Assembly: GCF_002980525.1 (NCBI RefSeq)
Contig: NZ_PVBQ01000019.1
Span: forward strand, 1 to 64,000
Reading direction: 5' to 3'
DNA: 64,000 bases
DNA from: Sphingobacterium haloxyli
Lineage (GTDB): Bacteria; Bacteroidota; Bacteroidia; Sphingobacteriales; Sphingobacteriaceae
The translations under genes and the position numbers were made by a program. A model generated the notes under the pieces. The model saw only the letters and a program-made list of their open reading frames with translations, had not been told where the DNA came from and searched no databases. This document shows positions 49,965 to 57,323 of the stretch, piece after piece (the stretch's first letter is position 1; the number at the start of each line of letters is the position of its first letter).

Positions 49965-51533
49965 TTAAAAGGTATTGAATTGTTCTACATGATTGCCGTA
50001 ATAGGGAAGACCTTGTTTTTCGGCGACGCGCGACGCCAATGCAACAAGTTCTCCCGACTCAACTAACTCCTGGGCTTTAGACAATACGTCTTCCATAGGT
50101 TGATCGGCTTCGATATGCGGAATATATTTACGGATTTCTTGATGGATGGCTTCGATGATCGGGGTCGATTGTAAAGGCCGGTGGAAATCGAACGCTTGGG
50201 CTGCACAGATCAATTCGATGCTAAGGATACGGTTTACGTTTTGGATGACTTGGCGAAGCTTGCGCCCACTGATTGACCCCATGCTCACGTGATCTTCCTG
50301 TCCCAGCGAAGTGGGAATACTATCTGCACTAGCTGGGAAACACAAGCCTTTATTTTCACTTGCCAAAGCAGCCGTGGTGTATTGCAATATCATAAATCCG
50401 GAATTTAGCCCAGTTGATCGGAGTAGTAATTTTGGGACGCCGATCGTGTCCCCCTCAAGAGAAAGGTAGATGCGTCTATCGGATACATTTCCTATTTCGG
50501 AGATGGCTAATGTGGCGTAATCCATGGGCAGCGCGATGGGTTGTCCGTGAAAACTACCACCGCTAATAGTCAGGTTTTCGCTGATGATAACCGGGTTGTC
50601 CGTCACGGCGTTAATTTCTGTTTCGACAATATCCCTGAGGTGCGCCCAAGCTTGTCGGGATGCGCCGTGAATTTGCGGGATACAGCGGAGCGAATAGGGG
50701 TCTTGTACACGCGAACAGTTTTTATGAGATTCGACAATCTTGGACCCGTGGAGCAAATTGTAGATCGTGCTGGCAACAAATTGATTGCCCGGATGAGGGC
50801 GGAGTGCGTGCAATTCCGTATAAAACGGCTTGATGGAAGCGTTTAATCCTTCGAGCATCAAGCAGGCTATGAGATCTGCATTTGTTAATGCATTGTGTAA
50901 TTCGGTTACCGCCATGACTGCGTGGGCTGCCATGAACTGGGTGCCGTTAATAAGTGCTAAGCCCTCTTTGGCGCCTAATGTAAGGGGTGAAAGTTGGTGT
51001 TCCGCCAGAGCAGAAGTTGCGTCTTTTATTTCACCATCAACCCAGACTTTTCCTAGGCCGATAAGGGGTAAGAAAAGATGGGCTAGGGGGGCAAGGTCGC
51101 CCGAAGCGCCTACAGAACCCTGTTCGGGGACAATAGGTATAATGTCGTGATCAATATGCCACAGGATGCGTTCCATTGTACGCCACTGTACGCCGGAGAA
51201 ACCCTTCGCTAGTGCATGTATTTTTAGCACGAGCATCAGTTTGGACAGCAAAGGTGAAATCGGTTTACCGACACCCACTGCGTGGCTTTTCAAGATATTC
51301 TCTTGCAATTTCTGGGTGTCGCTGGCATTTATAACCGTTGTACATAGCGGGCCAAAGCCTGTATTCACACCGTATACTGTGTCGCCCGAAGCCACAATAT
51401 CCTGAACATATTGCGCACTTCGTTGTACTGCTTCTTTCGTGTCGGCCGATAGAATACCTTTTTTTTCCCCCCGTGCCAAGCGCAACGCGGTGGAGCTGTT
51501 AAGATTATCGATACCGTATTTGAAGTTGTTCAT
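49965..51533 (-). CDS. hutH: Histidine ammonia-lyase
   Basis: 522 residues from the ATG at 51533 (MNNFKYGIDNLNSS); an ATG three codons earlier (51542) is possible. The self-forming MIO cofactor triad is in PEQGSVGASGDLAPLAHL (Ala-Ser-Gly). Substrate and catalytic motifs include YGVNTGFGPLC with the Tyr, and QDPYSLRCIPQIHGASRQAW. It deaminates histidine to urocanate, the entry step of the operon. A promoter and a short overlapping upstream ORF precede it. Confidence 0.97.
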   Translation of the reverse strand: MNNFKYGIDNLNSSTALRLARGEKKGILSADTKEAVQRSAQYVQDIVASGDTVYGVNTGFGPLCTTVINASDTQKLQENILKSHAVGVGKPISPLLSKLMLVLKIHALAKGFSGVQWRTMERILWHIDHDIIPIVPEQGSVGASGDLAPLAHLFLPLIGLGKVWVDGEIKDATSALAEHQLSPLTLGAKEGLALINGTQFMAAHAVMAVTELHNALTNADLIACLMLEGLNASIKPFYTELHALRPHPGNQFVASTIYNLLHGSKIVESHKNCSRVQDPYSLRCIPQIHGASRQAWAHLRDIVETEINAVTDNPVIISENLTISGGSFHGQPIALPMDYATLAISEIGNVSDRRIYLSLEGDTIGVPKLLLRSTGLNSGFMILQYTTAALASENKGLCFPASADSIPTSLGQEDHVSMGSISGRKLRQVIQNVNRILSIELICAAQAFDFHRPLQSTPIIEAIHQEIRKYIPHIEADQPMEDVLSKAQELVESGELVALASRVAEKQGLPYYGNHVEQFNTF

Positions 51534-51585
51534 ACTGGTCATGTATTTGTGTTTTGTTGTCAAGAAGTAAAGCGAAATCGTTCAT
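51505..51585 (-). CDS. Short upstream ORF overlapping the hutH start
   Basis: 26 codons (MNDFALLLDNKTQIHDQYEQL...) begin at an ATG at 51585 behind GGAGAAAAG, the best Shine-Dalgarno-like sequence in the region. The ATG lies about 11 bases after the predicted transcription start. The ORF ends inside hutH in another frame, overlapping it by 29 bases. It may be a leader peptide that couples or tunes hutH translation; a shifted hutH N-terminus is the alternative. Confidence 0.35.
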   Translation of the reverse strand: MNDFALLLDNKTQIHDQYEQLQIRYR

Positions 51586-51602
51586 CTTTTCTCCTATAGA
51601 AT

Positions 51603-51634
51603 CAAATGTAATAGATTTGAATGATATTCTGCAA
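51603..51634 (-). promoter_or_regulatory. Promoter of the hut operon
   Basis: On the minus strand TACATTTG (51610-51603) matches TAnnTTTG, with TTG (51634-51632) 21 bases upstream. The predicted start near 51596 places the upstream ORF close to the 5' end. Confidence 0.6.
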
Positions 51635-51787
51635 TTGGCTGTGTTGGAGGTAATCTAACGGATTAACAAATCGCGAAAGACAAACCAATTATTGTTTTTT
51701 TTGTTCAAAATTATATCTATATAGGTATGAAAAATCAAATATTCTACTAAAAAATTTAATTTTTATCTATTTAACAATAATGAACGT

Positions 51788-51807
51788 AAATCTGTTTGCA
51801 CAGATTT
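51788..51807. repeat. Short inverted repeat between Smr and hut genes
   Basis: AAATCTG/CAGATTT with a 6-base centre. It could be an operator for the hut promoter about 180 bases away or a weak terminator of the Smr gene. The rest of the interval 51586-51839 apart from the promoter shows nothing. Confidence 0.35.
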
Positions 51808-51839
51808 CTTATCCTTATGAGGTCTACCGTGTAAAAGTG

Positions 51840-52145
51840 TTATAGGCCGATATTAACGGTCACGATATCTTCGTTGTGATAGGAGGGGTAATAGCTGGCG
51901 ATAGCACCGCTCTGTTTATAATAGGCTAGTTCTTCATAAACGGCTTGGCGCAGTATACCCTTTCCTTTTCCGTGGATAAAACGGATTTCTGTATAATCCC
52001 AATAGATCGCTGCGTCAAGCATTTCCCGCATCAATTCCAGCGATTCTGCTAATAGCTCATCGGTCTCGTAACTGTCGAGATTGTTCAGAAAAGCTTCTGC
52101 ATGTAAATCTACCGTCTTCGGTGGTTTCGGTAACGTCCTTGCCAT
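51840..52145 (-). CDS. Smr-domain protein
   Basis: 101 residues consisting of a single Smr domain: VDLHAEAFLNNLDSYETDELLAESLELMREMLDAAIYWDYTEIRFIHGKGKGILRQAVYEELAYYKQ. Both hallmark motifs, DLHxxx and the [TS]GxG-like IHGKGKGILRQ, are present. Short Smr proteins are the C-terminal half of MutS2-type proteins and act as nucleases, recently linked to ribosome rescue on mRNA. No neighbour suggests a more specific role. Confidence 0.9.
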   Translation of the reverse strand: MARTLPKPPKTVDLHAEAFLNNLDSYETDELLAESLELMREMLDAAIYWDYTEIRFIHGKGKGILRQAVYEELAYYKQSGAIASYYPSYHNEDIVTVNIGL

Positions 52146-52246
52146 GTGTCAAAAATAATGGTTATTTTAGGATTACAAACAATAAAATGTCCATTTGGTC
52201 GATCAGCAAAAATAGACCGATTACCTTAAGATGGGTAGGTGATGAT

Positions 52247-52639
52247 TTAAAGCAATGGTTTAAAAGGCGATTGGCGGATATGTTCAAGCTTCACTTGGAA
52301 CAATGCGGCCATTTTGCGTCCTCGGCTTTTTGCCTCGTCGGCAACGGGGCCCTCGAATAAATCGTTTACGGTGTTATCAAAAAGCTGTAACCAGCGTTCG
52401 AAGTGTTTTGCTTCGATCGGCAATTGTGCATGGGGAGGGAACGGTCGTCCTTGGTATGTATACTCGTCCAGTAGGATGGTCTGCCAGAATGTATACATCT
52501 TTTCCAAATGTACCGGCCAATGCCCTTCCAATTTGGCGTTGAATATCGGACCGATAAGATCGTCTTCTTGTACCCGGTGGTAAAAAGTATCGACCATCAA
52601 TTTAATATCGTCTAACGTTTGTATATCTGCTTTTGCCAT
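52247..52639 (-). CDS. Group III truncated haemoglobin
   Basis: 130 residues from the ATG at 52639; upstream in-frame codons are not used. The truncated globin pattern is MVDTFYHRVQEDDLIGPIFNAKLEGHWPVHLEKMYTFWQTILLDEYTYQGRPFPPHAQLPIEAKHFERWLQLFDNTVNDLF. The proximal His is in AKHFERWLQLF, and DDLIGPIF and HWPVHLEKMYTFW match group III (CtrHb-like). It binds haem and O2/NO in the cytoplasm. It stands alone between a terminator hairpin and the Smr gene. Confidence 0.9.
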   Translation of the reverse strand: MAKADIQTLDDIKLMVDTFYHRVQEDDLIGPIFNAKLEGHWPVHLEKMYTFWQTILLDEYTYQGRPFPPHAQLPIEAKHFERWLQLFDNTVNDLFEGPVADEAKSRGRKMAALFQVKLEHIRQSPFKPLL

Positions 52640-52700
52640 AATGTACTCCCTAATGACAAAGTTAAACAAGATATAGTGGAAAAAATATGACGAAACGCAC

Positions 52701-52738
52701 AAAAGGTTGCATTGTTTGTCTGTACAATGCAACCTTTT
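52701..52738. terminator. Strong terminator hairpin after panD
   Basis: A perfect 14-base stem AAAAGGTTGCATTG/CAATGCAACCTTTT (52701-52714, 52725-52738) with a 10-base loop. Its outer A/T pairs give a T-run on both strands, so it terminates in either direction. Confidence 0.92.
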
Positions 52739-52752
52739 CTGAACGCCTGCCG

Positions 52753-53121
52753 CTAATAATCGTATTTTTCGATTGATTTGATTTTGTTTTCTCCTTCTGT
52801 GAAGACAAGGGTAGGCTGATACGTATCGGCCTCTTCTGGGGATAGCTGGACAAAGGAAAGGATGTGTACGGTATCACCTACTTTGGCGTGAAGTGCCGCG
52901 CCGCCATTCATACAAACTTCGCCGCTGCCTCTTTTGCCCGGCAATACATACGTCATGATACGGCTGCCACTGATGGCATTGTTAATATAAACTTGTTCAT
53001 ATTTCTTGATGCCGGCGGCATCGAGTAAATCAGCATCTATCGTAATAGAACCGTTGTATTCTACATTTGCTTCCGTCACTTTAACGGTGTGAATTTTTGC
53101 TTTTAAAATTGTTAATTCCAT
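52753..53121 (-). CDS. panD: Aspartate 1-decarboxylase
   Basis: 122 residues. The self-cleavage site is EYNGSITIDADLLDAAG, where Gly-Ser is the processing bond that generates the pyruvoyl cofactor. YEQVYINNAISGSRIMTYVLPGKRGSGEVCMNGGAAL and VGDTVHILSF match the family. It makes beta-alanine for pantothenate. It lies 67 bases downstream of the DUF6695 gene on the same strand and is followed by a strong terminator. Confidence 0.95.
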   Translation of the reverse strand: MELTILKAKIHTVKVTEANVEYNGSITIDADLLDAAGIKKYEQVYINNAISGSRIMTYVLPGKRGSGEVCMNGGAALHAKVGDTVHILSFVQLSPEEADTYQPTLVFTEGENKIKSIEKYDY

Positions 53122-53188
53122 TTATTTGTCTATTAATACTTTTGTTTTTTTACTGGTCGCTAAGCGGGTGTCCCTTGGCTTCGTGTTG

Positions 53189-54259
53189 TTATAAAATAGC
53201 TTTCATGTTCTCCTGATTGCTGTTTGCGTTGCCAATCGTCGGCTCTGCTGAAAATATGTACAGGTTATCGTTCTGTATAACGGAATAGCTGCTATACAGG
53301 AAGTTGGGTGTGAAAATATAAGGGCGATCAATTTGGAAATGTTGGGTGCATACTGTTCGTGTTTTATATTCTAGTTTTCCTGAGGCGGCATATTTATAGA
53401 TGACAAATATGTTCTCATCTTGTAATTTTTCCAACCGGAACCAGGCCCCTTCTCCGATGCCGCCCATCCACTGTACGTCCTCTGGTACGGTTGAGGGACG
53501 CGTCGGTTCTTCTATCATACCGGGTGTTTGGTCGGATATCAAATTTTTTGAGCCTTTTTTGGTAAAATTATCTTTTAGCAATCCGAATTGGAATGATAAG
53601 GAATCTTTGCGTCTCATTTTTCTAGTTTGGAGCACCCCTTTTTCGTAACAGAACACTTCTCGGCTAGATACCGCATTAACCACGTTACTTGTCGGACTTG
53701 CTTTTAAGCATTCCGGATATAGTATTTTGCGACGCCTGCTGTCATCGGTGTCCATTCCTTCGGTTAGTATTTGTGCGACAAAACGGGAGCAGCTGTTGTT
53801 GTCTTTGGCAAGTGCACCATACAAAACAGGGCCTTGGGCGACCAACTTTTCTGCATAAGCTACGCACTTTGAAAAGGAAACGTGTTTGCATATCGAAAAG
53901 AACGTACGTCCGCCGCCATGTGTAGCCTCTTCTTTTTCACAAAGCTCTTCCAAGATTTCCTCAATATTCTGAACGTCTCCATTTCGCGTGATTCGCGCGG
54001 CGGTGGAAATTGCTAAGCGTGGATCGAAAAGAACGGACCTTGCCCTTCCATAACCCCGTGGTGACAAATAGCGGCCGAAATCAAAGTAACGGATCTTCCC
54101 GCTATTTCTTTCAACAAGTAATATTGCGGCATGCCCTACTTTAAAATGGAGATTTTTTACGAGGCCTATTTGTTTTAAAAATACCATCCATTTTTCATCT
54201 CCCAAAGCGGTTTTATCCGGCCAGGAAATAGGAATAGCGATATCGTTGAAAGTATACAT
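53189..54259 (-). CDS. DUF6695 protein, possible permuted papain-fold enzyme
   Basis: 356 residues, no signal peptide. The N-terminal half has FKVGHAAILLVERNSGKIRYFDFGRYLSPRGYGRARS (His43) and later KDNNSCSRFVAQIL (Cys157). A Gly-His followed about 115 residues later by NxCxxFV resembles the permuted NlpC/P60 and LRAT fold (H...NCEHFV), whose members are acyltransferases, amidases or phospholipases. The C-terminal 150 residues look like a small beta-propeller or binding domain (WFRLEKLQDENIFVIYKYA). It starts 2 bases after the PLP lyase gene, so the two act together. DUF6695 has no established function. Confidence 0.7.
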   Translation of the reverse strand: MYTFNDIAIPISWPDKTALGDEKWMVFLKQIGLVKNLHFKVGHAAILLVERNSGKIRYFDFGRYLSPRGYGRARSVLFDPRLAISTAARITRNGDVQNIEEILEELCEKEEATHGGGRTFFSICKHVSFSKCVAYAEKLVAQGPVLYGALAKDNNSCSRFVAQILTEGMDTDDSRRRKILYPECLKASPTSNVVNAVSSREVFCYEKGVLQTRKMRRKDSLSFQFGLLKDNFTKKGSKNLISDQTPGMIEEPTRPSTVPEDVQWMGGIGEGAWFRLEKLQDENIFVIYKYAASGKLEYKTRTVCTQHFQIDRPYIFTPNFLYSSYSVIQNDNLYIFSAEPTIGNANSNQENMKAIL

Positions 54260-54261
54260 AT

Positions 54262-55251
54262 TCAGAAGTTAAATGAAGTGATACGGGAAGAAGTGTCGGC
54301 TTGTTGAACGCTCCCGTTATAAAGTTTGCTGATATATCGGTCACCATGATCCGGAAAAAGTAGAACAACGTTATCCGTTGCGGTAAAGTCCATCATATCT
54401 GCGTACCGATCCAGCGATGCGACCACGGCAGCACTGGAAAACCCCGTCATGATATTGGTCTGGGCATAGTATTCTTTTGCTACACGTTTTGTTTCTCGAT
54501 AGTTCACTTGAAAGATATGGTCAACATAGTCGGCATCAAATGAACCAGGAACGAAGTTTCGCCCGATGCCTTCAATGGCATCGAAAGGCGCGATGTTGTT
54601 AGGCAATGTGCGGTGCCTAAGAAAATGGGCGAGTATGGACCCATAAGGTTCTACTCCCCAAACATGGATATTGGGATGTTGCTCTTTTAAAAAACGACCA
54701 ACACCTGATATCGTTCCACCGGTGCCTACACCCGCTATAAAGTGGGTAATATTACCTCCGGTTTGCTTCCATATTTCGGGGGCAGTAGTTTTATAGTGTG
54801 CTCTAATATTTTGGGTATTGTAATATTGATTTGTGAAGTACGCATTTGGATGCGACGCAGCGAACGATTGTGCGCGAAACTGTGTAGAATTGAAATCGTG
54901 TAAACCGTTGGAGTTCTCGCAAATTTCAATATCGGCCCCAGCCTTTATCAGTAGATCTCTCTTTTCTTCTGAACAGCTTTGCGATACGAATATTTTAGCA
55001 CGATATCCTAACTTTTTGGCTATTATAGCTATTCCTAGTCCAGTGTTACCGCTACTTGCTTCTACGAAAAGCCCACCTGGCTTAACTTTCTTTCGAGCGA
55101 TGGCGTCCTGAATCATAAAAAGCGCAGGACGATCTTTCGCTGACTTTCCTGGATTGTGAAATTCCTCTTTAATAAAAATGTTGGTGTGATACCGAGTGGA
55201 GAGCGCATCACATTGCCGAAGTGGGGTATTGCCTACAAATTCGCTAATCAA
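54262..55251 (-). CDS. PLP-dependent beta-replacing enzyme (cysteine synthase/SbnA-like)
   Basis: 329 residues of fold type II: NTPLRQCDALSTRYHTNIFIKEEFHNPGKSAKDRPA with PLP Lys39, EASSGNTGLGIAIIAKKLGYRAKIFVSQSCSEEKRDLLIKAGADI, VGTGGTISGVGRFLKEQ and the C-terminal SSAAVVAS/LFPDHGDRY. It forms or uses a dehydroalanine-type aminoacrylate intermediate. PxxSAKDR instead of PxxSVKDR and its pairing with DUF6695 set it apart from housekeeping CysK. It may build an unusual amino acid such as 2,3-diaminopropionate or a cysteine adduct. It is first in the operon. Confidence 0.88.
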   Translation of the reverse strand: MISEFVGNTPLRQCDALSTRYHTNIFIKEEFHNPGKSAKDRPALFMIQDAIARKKVKPGGLFVEASSGNTGLGIAIIAKKLGYRAKIFVSQSCSEEKRDLLIKAGADIEICENSNGLHDFNSTQFRAQSFAASHPNAYFTNQYYNTQNIRAHYKTTAPEIWKQTGGNITHFIAGVGTGGTISGVGRFLKEQHPNIHVWGVEPYGSILAHFLRHRTLPNNIAPFDAIEGIGRNFVPGSFDADYVDHIFQVNYRETKRVAKEYYAQTNIMTGFSSAAVVASLDRYADMMDFTATDNVVLLFPDHGDRYISKLYNGSVQQADTSSRITSFNF

Positions 55252-55341
55252 AATATTTTATTTTTTAATTATGCTGTGTTCAACATCTATAACGAAAAAA
55301 AATGCATTATAGTGGGTTGGCTATAAACTATTTTTTCTACG

Positions 55342-55365
55342 CTACATTATATGTTGACAATGTAG
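55342..55365. repeat. Inverted repeat upstream of the PLP lyase operon
   Basis: CTACATT (55342-55348) and AATGTAG (55359-55365) with a 10-base centre lie about 95 bases upstream of the lyase start, in the gene-free interval 55252-55392. It could be an operator. Confidence 0.4.
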
Positions 55366-55392
55366 TATTGAATTTGGGAAACAATTGGGAAT

Positions 55393-56415
55393 TTATTTCC
55401 CGACAAATGTACGGTCGCTTAGCGTTTTAATAAAAGCGATAATATCTTCTTTTTCCTGTTCGCTTAGCGGTATCCTGTTGCCGTTTGCTTTTAAGATGGG
55501 ATCGAGGTTATCGGCGTCTAATACACCATTGTCGAAGTAATCCAGAACAGCTTTTAAGGTCGGAAATTGGCCAAAACTGCCATAAGGTGCTGTATATTCG
55601 GCATTTCTTAATGATGGAACTCGAAAACGCATGTAATCTGCAGGGATTAATGTTACTCTGCCACGTCCTGCCTCTTCTGAGCTGGGGTTTAGCGGAAATC
55701 CAACATTTCTGAAACTTTGATCTGTAAATAGTTCAGTACTGTGGCAGCTCGCACATTTGATTTTAAACGCTTGATAACCTCTGGTTTCACTTTCTGTAAA
55801 TGTCGTCCCGTCGTTTCGTTTTACTTTATCATACTTACTGTTGGCGGAAATTAACGTATATTCATACTGTGCAATACTTCGATAAATCCTGTCAGGGGTG
55901 ATGCCTTCATCGCCGAACGCTTTTTGGAACAAATCTTTATAACCGTAGTCGTCCTTTATTTTTTCAATCACTTCTAAAATGGACGAGTTCATTTCTTCGT
56001 GCGTGATGATCGGGACTAATGGCTGGCTTTCTAACGTAAGCTTGTTACCATCCCAATTGTAGAACTTCATAAACGCCAAATTTTGAATGGGAGGTGTATT
56101 CCGAAGTCCTACTCTGCCATAGATACCTATAGCCTGGGCGTTATTATCGGCAAAAGCGCTAGATTGATGATGGCAACTAGCACATGAAATCGTGTTATTG
56201 CCACTGAATTTTTTCTCGTGAAATAATTTTTCACCTAGTTCTACCCCGTACTTTGTGGGCTTGTTCTGGCTTACTGCGGGGTTCAACGCGGGAAAATCTT
56301 GCGGAATCTCGAGTTGGATTTCGGGGTTGTCATGAGGTGTGGACTGTATAATATCGTCTTGGCTACAGGATAGCAATAGCAATAAAATGGAGAATACAAT
56401 AAATACGGTTTTCAT
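55393..56415 (-). CDS. mbnH: MbnH-type di-haem cytochrome c peroxidase homologue
   Basis: 340 residues from the ATG at 56415. A lipobox (FSILLLLLSC) precedes two c-haem motifs, ISCASCHHQSSAF and IKCASCHSTELF. MauG/CCP features are FRVPSLRNAEYTAPYGSFGQFPTLKAVLDYFDNG. It starts one base after the MbnP stop. MbnH enzymes oxidise a Trp of MbnP to a kynurenine to build a copper site, so this is the likely role. An ordinary cytochrome c peroxidase is less likely given its partner. It is the last gene of the copper operon. Confidence 0.88.
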   Translation of the reverse strand: MKTVFIVFSILLLLLSCSQDDIIQSTPHDNPEIQLEIPQDFPALNPAVSQNKPTKYGVELGEKLFHEKKFSGNNTISCASCHHQSSAFADNNAQAIGIYGRVGLRNTPPIQNLAFMKFYNWDGNKLTLESQPLVPIITHEEMNSSILEVIEKIKDDYGYKDLFQKAFGDEGITPDRIYRSIAQYEYTLISANSKYDKVKRNDGTTFTESETRGYQAFKIKCASCHSTELFTDQSFRNVGFPLNPSSEEAGRGRVTLIPADYMRFRVPSLRNAEYTAPYGSFGQFPTLKAVLDYFDNGVLDADNLDPILKANGNRIPLSEQEKEDIIAFIKTLSDRTFVGK

Positions 56416-56416
56416 G

Positions 56417-57286
56417 TTAGTTTTCAACACTTTTAACCGAAAACATACCGGTAAGGTCGCTGGAACCGTTTCCGCCGAGGTTGTCGACAAACAGTACCAT
56501 ATTTTCCATTTTATTTCCGCTGTGAACAGTTGGTGTGGTAGCGTTTCCTGCTTCCAATGTTATTTCAGTGTTTCCGCTTAGTAATTTATCGAAATCTGCT
56601 TCGATGGTGATTTGAGGTGCGTTGCTCCCGACGATGGCGTTGTCCGTGAGTGTTAGCGTAATGTCCCTGTAAGCATCAACGCCTTGCACCCAAGATGAAG
56701 GATCATTCCGGTCGCCGTTCAAAGTGCTTCCTGTATGAATAGACATCGCTTTGTTATCTGTATCATAGAAACCTTCAAGTTTAGTAAATCGATACCCGGT
56801 TGCCCATTGCCAATGCATTTCAGTGTCATTCGCACCGGCTTCGTCATAAAACTTCGGGAACCTTGCTTGATCTAGATCATTTAATTCGTGCTTAACACCC
56901 AATCCGAATCTGATCTGTTTATATTCGCCTGCCGGTATGTTGGTCAATACGTAATCCAGTGTGTGTGGTTTCGCTTGATTGATAACGGTAGCTCCCTTAT
57001 CCAGGTCATTAACGTTATATGGAAATTCGGCCCCGTCGGCTTTTATCAAGCGGATATTGCTTATCACGTATTTTAATTCGGAAAAGTGGTGTACTTGACC
57101 TTCTGCGGAGGTGTTAACGGTAGCCGTAGAAGACGTAGGATCGCCAAGCTGGATTGTTTTCTCTTTGAATGTGTTATTAAAATGCAGCGTTATATTATTG
57201 GCTACAGGGTTATCGTCGTTGTTACAGGATATAAAAAATGCTAGCGAACAAGCTGGTAATAGTAGATAGTTTTTTAGTTTTTTCAT
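56417..57286 (-). CDS. mbnP: MbnP-type copper-binding lipoprotein
   Basis: 289 residues from the ATG at 57286. A lipobox (LAFFISC) is followed by the MbnP pattern: ITLHFNNTFKEKTIQLGD, VHHFSELKYVISNIRLIKADG, IPAGEYKQIRFGLGVKHELNDLDQARFPKFYDEAGANDTEMHWQWATGYRFTKLEGFYDT. The MHWQW segment is the probable Trp site processed by the MbnH homologue. MbnP is known from methanotroph methanobactin loci, where the Trp is oxidised and copper bound. No methanobactin genes are seen here, so a methanobactin-independent copper uptake role is inferred. Confidence 0.88.
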   Translation of the reverse strand: MKKLKNYLLLPACSLAFFISCNNDDNPVANNITLHFNNTFKEKTIQLGDPTSSTATVNTSAEGQVHHFSELKYVISNIRLIKADGAEFPYNVNDLDKGATVINQAKPHTLDYVLTNIPAGEYKQIRFGLGVKHELNDLDQARFPKFYDEAGANDTEMHWQWATGYRFTKLEGFYDTDNKAMSIHTGSTLNGDRNDPSSWVQGVDAYRDITLTLTDNAIVGSNAPQITIEADFDKLLSGNTEITLEAGNATTPTVHSGNKMENMVLFVDNLGGNGSSDLTGMFSVKSVEN

Positions 57287-57323
57287 CGTTTTATTAATTA
57301 TTTTGTTCAATTTGTTGTTTGTA

